DNA from: Runella sp. MFBS21
Lineage (GTDB): Bacteria > Bacteroidota > Bacteroidia > Cytophagales > Spirosomataceae
Assembly (NCBI RefSeq): GCF_029433105.1
Contig: NZ_JARNTW010000033.1
Location: 1-41,214 of the forward strand
Reading direction: 5' to 3'
DNA: 41,214 bases
A program made the translations under genes and the position numbers. Below the pieces are notes generated by a model. It worked only from the letters and a program-made list of their open reading frames with translations. It was not told the DNA's origin and did no database searches. Position 1 is the stretch's first letter; every line of letters begins with the position of its first letter. Below, piece by piece: positions 38,609 to 41,214 of the stretch.

Positions 38609-39236
38609 TAAATAAAAAGTATAATTTATCTCTATAATCTATTTGAAAAATACCGTAAAATAATTGACGTTTTTTTTGAATTTAACTTTTTTTAGTTACT
38701 TTTTTTGTGAAATTATAGTTATGTATTTTTGTGAAAATTGTTTTTTTAAAAACAATCCGTTTTATGGAATATTAATTGTTTTTTTGGTATTTTATTTTAT
38801 TAATATGGTATATTATTTTTTTGAAAAAAAATAATATATTTTTGAAGTAATAGTGTTATATAAATCTTTAAAATATGATTTTATTTAGAATACAGTTTTT
38901 GTCTTTTTTTGGAATACCAAAAGGTAATATATTCATACTTGACGTTAACAATATACAAGCGGCTATTATTGTGTTATCGCAATACATCTATAAAAGAGTC
39001 TTATATTATTGTTTCATAGTGAGTAAGGTTATGTGGTAATCACTATGATTGTACCTATCAAGGCTTCCTTACAAAAAATTAAATACCTATAAGTTAGGGT
39101 CTTATCAAACTTAAAGTATTTGCTTGTTATTAAAACTACTAAACGAGTAAGAAAATCAAGGATTGAGCTATCACACTCCCTAAAAAGGCGAGATTTATTA
39201 TAGAAAATATCATTTATAAGTGGAAGAATTAAAACC
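38609..39236. other. very AT-rich non-coding stretch upstream of the curlin gene
   Basis: About 630 bases contain no supported gene. Long runs of T and A dominate 38640-38900. It may carry regulatory sites for curlin expression, or be the decayed remainder of an earlier gene. Confidence 0.5.
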
Positions 39237-39680
39237 TTGTCTCATTACCAACTCAGTCAAGTAATGGCTTACCTTGAAGAAGTTTTTGGGTTTTCGGGCT
39301 TAAGTGTTTTGTTTAGCCTCTATGGCATTAAACTCAACACAGCTCTTACTAGTAATATCGACCTAGTTGAAGGTACTAGTGAAACTTTAAGAAAACTTCA
39401 GGTAATAGCGAATTTCCATGATAATGATTAGTTTAAAGGTGAAACCAGTGCATGCCCTTGTATTCAATACGCTACGGGGTGCTCCGCTTCCTAATGGATA
39501 TGAAAACCCTCATTTCTATCGCTCGGGCGACCCCGTCGAGTTTTGGCAAGTAGCAAAGGGCTTTCCTCTGAATCAGCCAGCACAGGCCGCCCTATATGAA
39601 TCTCTAACTTTGCCGAGTGATAGGCTATGCCATCGGAGCGCCGATACGACCCCGTTTGCTTTCCGATTCTTGGAATAATC
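39237..39680. other. unassigned stretch with a sharp composition change
   Basis: A 64-residue frame (39237-39431, plus) and an overlapping 86-residue frame (39418-39678, plus) show no known domain, and I do not support either as a gene. Composition changes abruptly from AT-rich to GC-richer near 39470. The stretch probably belongs to decayed mobile DNA next to the transposase remnant. Confidence 0.4.
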
Positions 39681-40404
39681 TTACAAAACAAATTTAAAGG
39701 CTGCCACAGAATATAGTGTGTACTCGTAGTCTTTGACGATCCGCCGAAAAAAACTTGTCTATGCAATGCTCCTGTCCTCGATCCATCGCTTAGTAACGAC
39801 CACAAAGCCCTGAGCTGATTCTGGACGGGAAGTTCACTCAAAATCAATGTTCTAATCAACCAGAGCTTTTGCAAAAAACACAGCCATATAACCCATCGTC
39901 AAAGACCTTTTCAACCTGGTCACCAGACCAAAAGATATCCCTCACCAAGACTAAGGTCATCTGTTCAGCATTGTCATTGGCAGCGTGTACATGAGTGGCC
40001 CAAAAGTAACCACCGGTATCGACCAATAACTGGCCCTTGCGTCCGTTAACTTTTTTGTGTAGGTCAAAACCTCGATATTTACAAATCACAGAAGTAAGTT
40101 TAACACTTTGATTACCAGTACAAAACACTGATGTGTACGATTCACGTTTTTCCTGTCTTTAATCCAGTTGATTCAATTTTTGGTTGATCCGTTCAAGTGT
40201 TCCATCTGTTTTCCAACAGTTAAAATAATACGGGGCCGGCCTTCCGGTAAACGGCCTGCCAATGTGGGTATTCTGAAGACACATTTCTCCATTGACATCC
40301 CGTGGGCAATAATCATAAAATCACATTCATTACTTGGCATAAATCAAGTTTGCATTTAAGGGGCAAAAAGTGCGATATTGCACCCCACTGAGAGTCACGG
40401 AGCG
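39681..40404 (-). pseudogene. decayed IS5-family transposase
   Basis: Fragments of one transposase occur in order on the minus strand but in several frames. They are DSQWGAISHF near 40390, YYFNCWKTDGTLERINQKL near 40220, then GRKGQLLVDTGGYFWATHVHAANDNAE (in the frame 39856-40128), and FVVVTKRWIEDRSIA followed by an in-frame stop and FFRRIVKDYEYT near 39700-39810. These match the DUF4096-type N-terminus, the DDE core VDT and the RWxxER C-terminal block of IS5 relatives, where a Trp codon has become a stop. Frameshifts and stops make it inactive. Terminal inverted repeats were not found. Confidence 0.8.
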
Positions 40405-40636
40405 GCCCGTGGCGTCAGTTTAGAAAATTATTTGCTCATTTCTTTGCATTTTGCCAGGCCGTTGGAGCCGTCGATACAAAGATGATACGATTCTCAGACT
40501 TTATCAATTCCCAAACATGTTCTTAGATTTATTTTCACGCTGTTTCTCAAGAACCTCCTTTCAGGTCAATACGATGAGTATTCGATAAAATTCTATCCGA
40601 TGTATTGCTCAAATGCGTATTTATGCCAATTATATT
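40405..40636. other. non-coding remainder downstream of the second curlin gene
   Basis: No gene is supported. The stretch is probably the outer part of the decayed insertion sequence, up to the terminator at 40637. Confidence 0.4.
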
Positions 40637-40702
40637 GTATAGTTCCATTTATAAAAAAAGCTACGTACTTATACGTAGCTTTTTTTATAAATGGAACTAT
40701 AC
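40637..40702 (-). terminator. exceptionally long terminator of the second curlin gene
   Basis: A perfect 31-bp stem runs from GTATAGTTCC (40637 on) through ATTTATAAAAAAAGCTACGTA, ending at 40667, and pairs with 40672-40702 around the 4-base loop CTTA. It starts 8 bases after the stop codon at 40711. The inner part GCTACGTA/TACGTAGC with seven T is the terminator proper; the outer arms extend it beyond what termination needs. Confidence 0.88.
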
Positions 40703-40710
40703 ACTGGGAA

Positions 40711-41214
40711 TTAGATACCCGATTGAGTAATATTAACGGAGTTATTATTACCCGTTTGGCTACTATTAAAAGTATTACCACTACCATTCTGGGTAATTCC
40801 AATCGTATTATTATTACCGTTTTGGAGAAGTTCTAACACGTTATTGTTACCACCCTGTAAAACATTGCCGCCCATAGCACCTTCAATCAAGTTATTATTG
40901 CCAGTTTGAGTGAAAGTAGCTTGGTTTGTTGAGCCAGTTTGGTCAATGCTAGCAATATTACTATTACCAGTTTGCGTGAGAGCGAATGTATTATCTTGAG
41001 AAAGCTGAGAAGCGTATCCAAAGTTATCATTACCCTCTTGTGTAATTGAGCCAGTGTTGTTAAGCCCAGCTTGTCCAATTTGAGCAGTGTTACCGATTCC
41101 ATTTTGTGAAATAGAGGCATCATTAGCCGGCCCGTCAAGTTGGGTGATGCTAGCTTCATTACCTGTACCTGTCTGAGTAATAGAGGCTACATGGTCGCTA
41201 TTAGATTGTGAAAT
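40711..41214 (-). CDS. second curlin-repeat protein, partial (5' end outside window)
   Basis: Reading the minus strand from the window edge gives 167 residues without a start, ending in GNNNSVNITQSGI and TAA. It is a series of curlin repeats such as ASITQTGTGNEASITQL, GIGNTAQIGQAG, GSITQEGNDNFGYASQL and TQTGNSNIASIDQTG. The order and wording of the repeats, including DGPANDASISQ and AQIGQAGLNNTGSITQ, parallel those of the first curlin protein (GPSHDASITQ, VQIGQAGINQTGKVTQ), so the two genes are paralogues. The missing N-terminus should hold a signal peptide. Confidence 0.88.
   Translation of the reverse strand: MSQSNSDHVASITQTGTGNEASITQLDGPANDASISQNGIGNTAQIGQAGLNNTGSITQEGNDNFGYASQLSQDNTFALTQTGNSNIASIDQTGSTNQATFTQTGNNNLIEGAMGGNVLQGGNNNVLELLQNGNNNTIGITQNGSGNTFNSSQTGNNNSVNITQSGI

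Noticed and set aside
39856..40128. Intact 90-residue gene
   Set aside because: It is the middle portion of an IS5 transposase, with the neighbouring blocks in other frames and an in-frame stop downstream.

Overview
The window looks like the chromosome of a member of the Bacteroidetes, probably Cytophagales-like. Supporting signs are promoters of the TTTG-N19-TAnnTTTG type (31931-31961 and, on the other strand, 9949-9980), the absence of Shine-Dalgarno leaders, DUF3667, Wzi-type capsule proteins, curlin-repeat proteins and a PepSY/flavodoxin/ApbE flavin operon. The genus cannot be read from the sequence alone.

Region 1 (1-10510) is one end of an integrated mobile element. Its right border is a 3' fragment of a tRNA gene (10486-10510) followed by a perfect terminator hairpin (10539-10566), so the element lies to the left and the old chromosome to the right. 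From the border inward it holds an XRE regulator, a divergent operon of three small genes and a DUF3854/SF3-type primase-helicase, an origin-like zone with 13 GTAAC/GTTAC motifs and a large hairpin (6344-6625), a very AT-rich two-gene Gabija anti-phage system (gajA-gajB), a 240-bp array of 14 GGAATCC/GGATTCC heptamers (1836-2077), and an operon starting with a ribbon-helix-helix protein and ending in a P-loop NTPase cut by the window edge. No integrase is in view; it would be expected beyond position 1.

Region 2 (10567-19917) is an accessory stretch with all genes on the minus strand: two siderophore-interacting-protein-like flavoreductases around a 70-residue protein, an AraC regulator, an exported alpha/beta hydrolase, and then a 4.4-kb module (DUF3667 membrane protein, SMI1/KNR4 protein, coiled-coil SF1 helicase) bracketed by two direct copies of a ~255-bp foldback repeat. 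The 34-bp core of that repeat is inverted in one copy relative to the other.

Region 3 (19918-25238) is a flavin and electron-transfer operon: secreted ankyrin protein, DUF2271 protein, a PepSY/flavodoxin/FNR fusion reductase and ApbE. It reads like machinery for moving electrons across the inner membrane to periplasmic acceptors, possibly iron. A GntP permease (25440-26756) with its own terminator stands alone.

Region 4 (26900-36651) is an exopolysaccharide or capsule locus: a BtuF-like metal-receptor protein, two Wzi-family outer-membrane proteins, a polyprenyl-phosphate sugar transferase, a plant-type GDP-mannose 3,5-epimerase and three family-4-type glycosyltransferases.

Region 5 (37058-41214) carries two curlin-repeat (amyloid fibre) genes, the second cut by the window edge. 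Each ends in an exceptionally long perfect hairpin, and a decayed IS5-family transposase lies between them.
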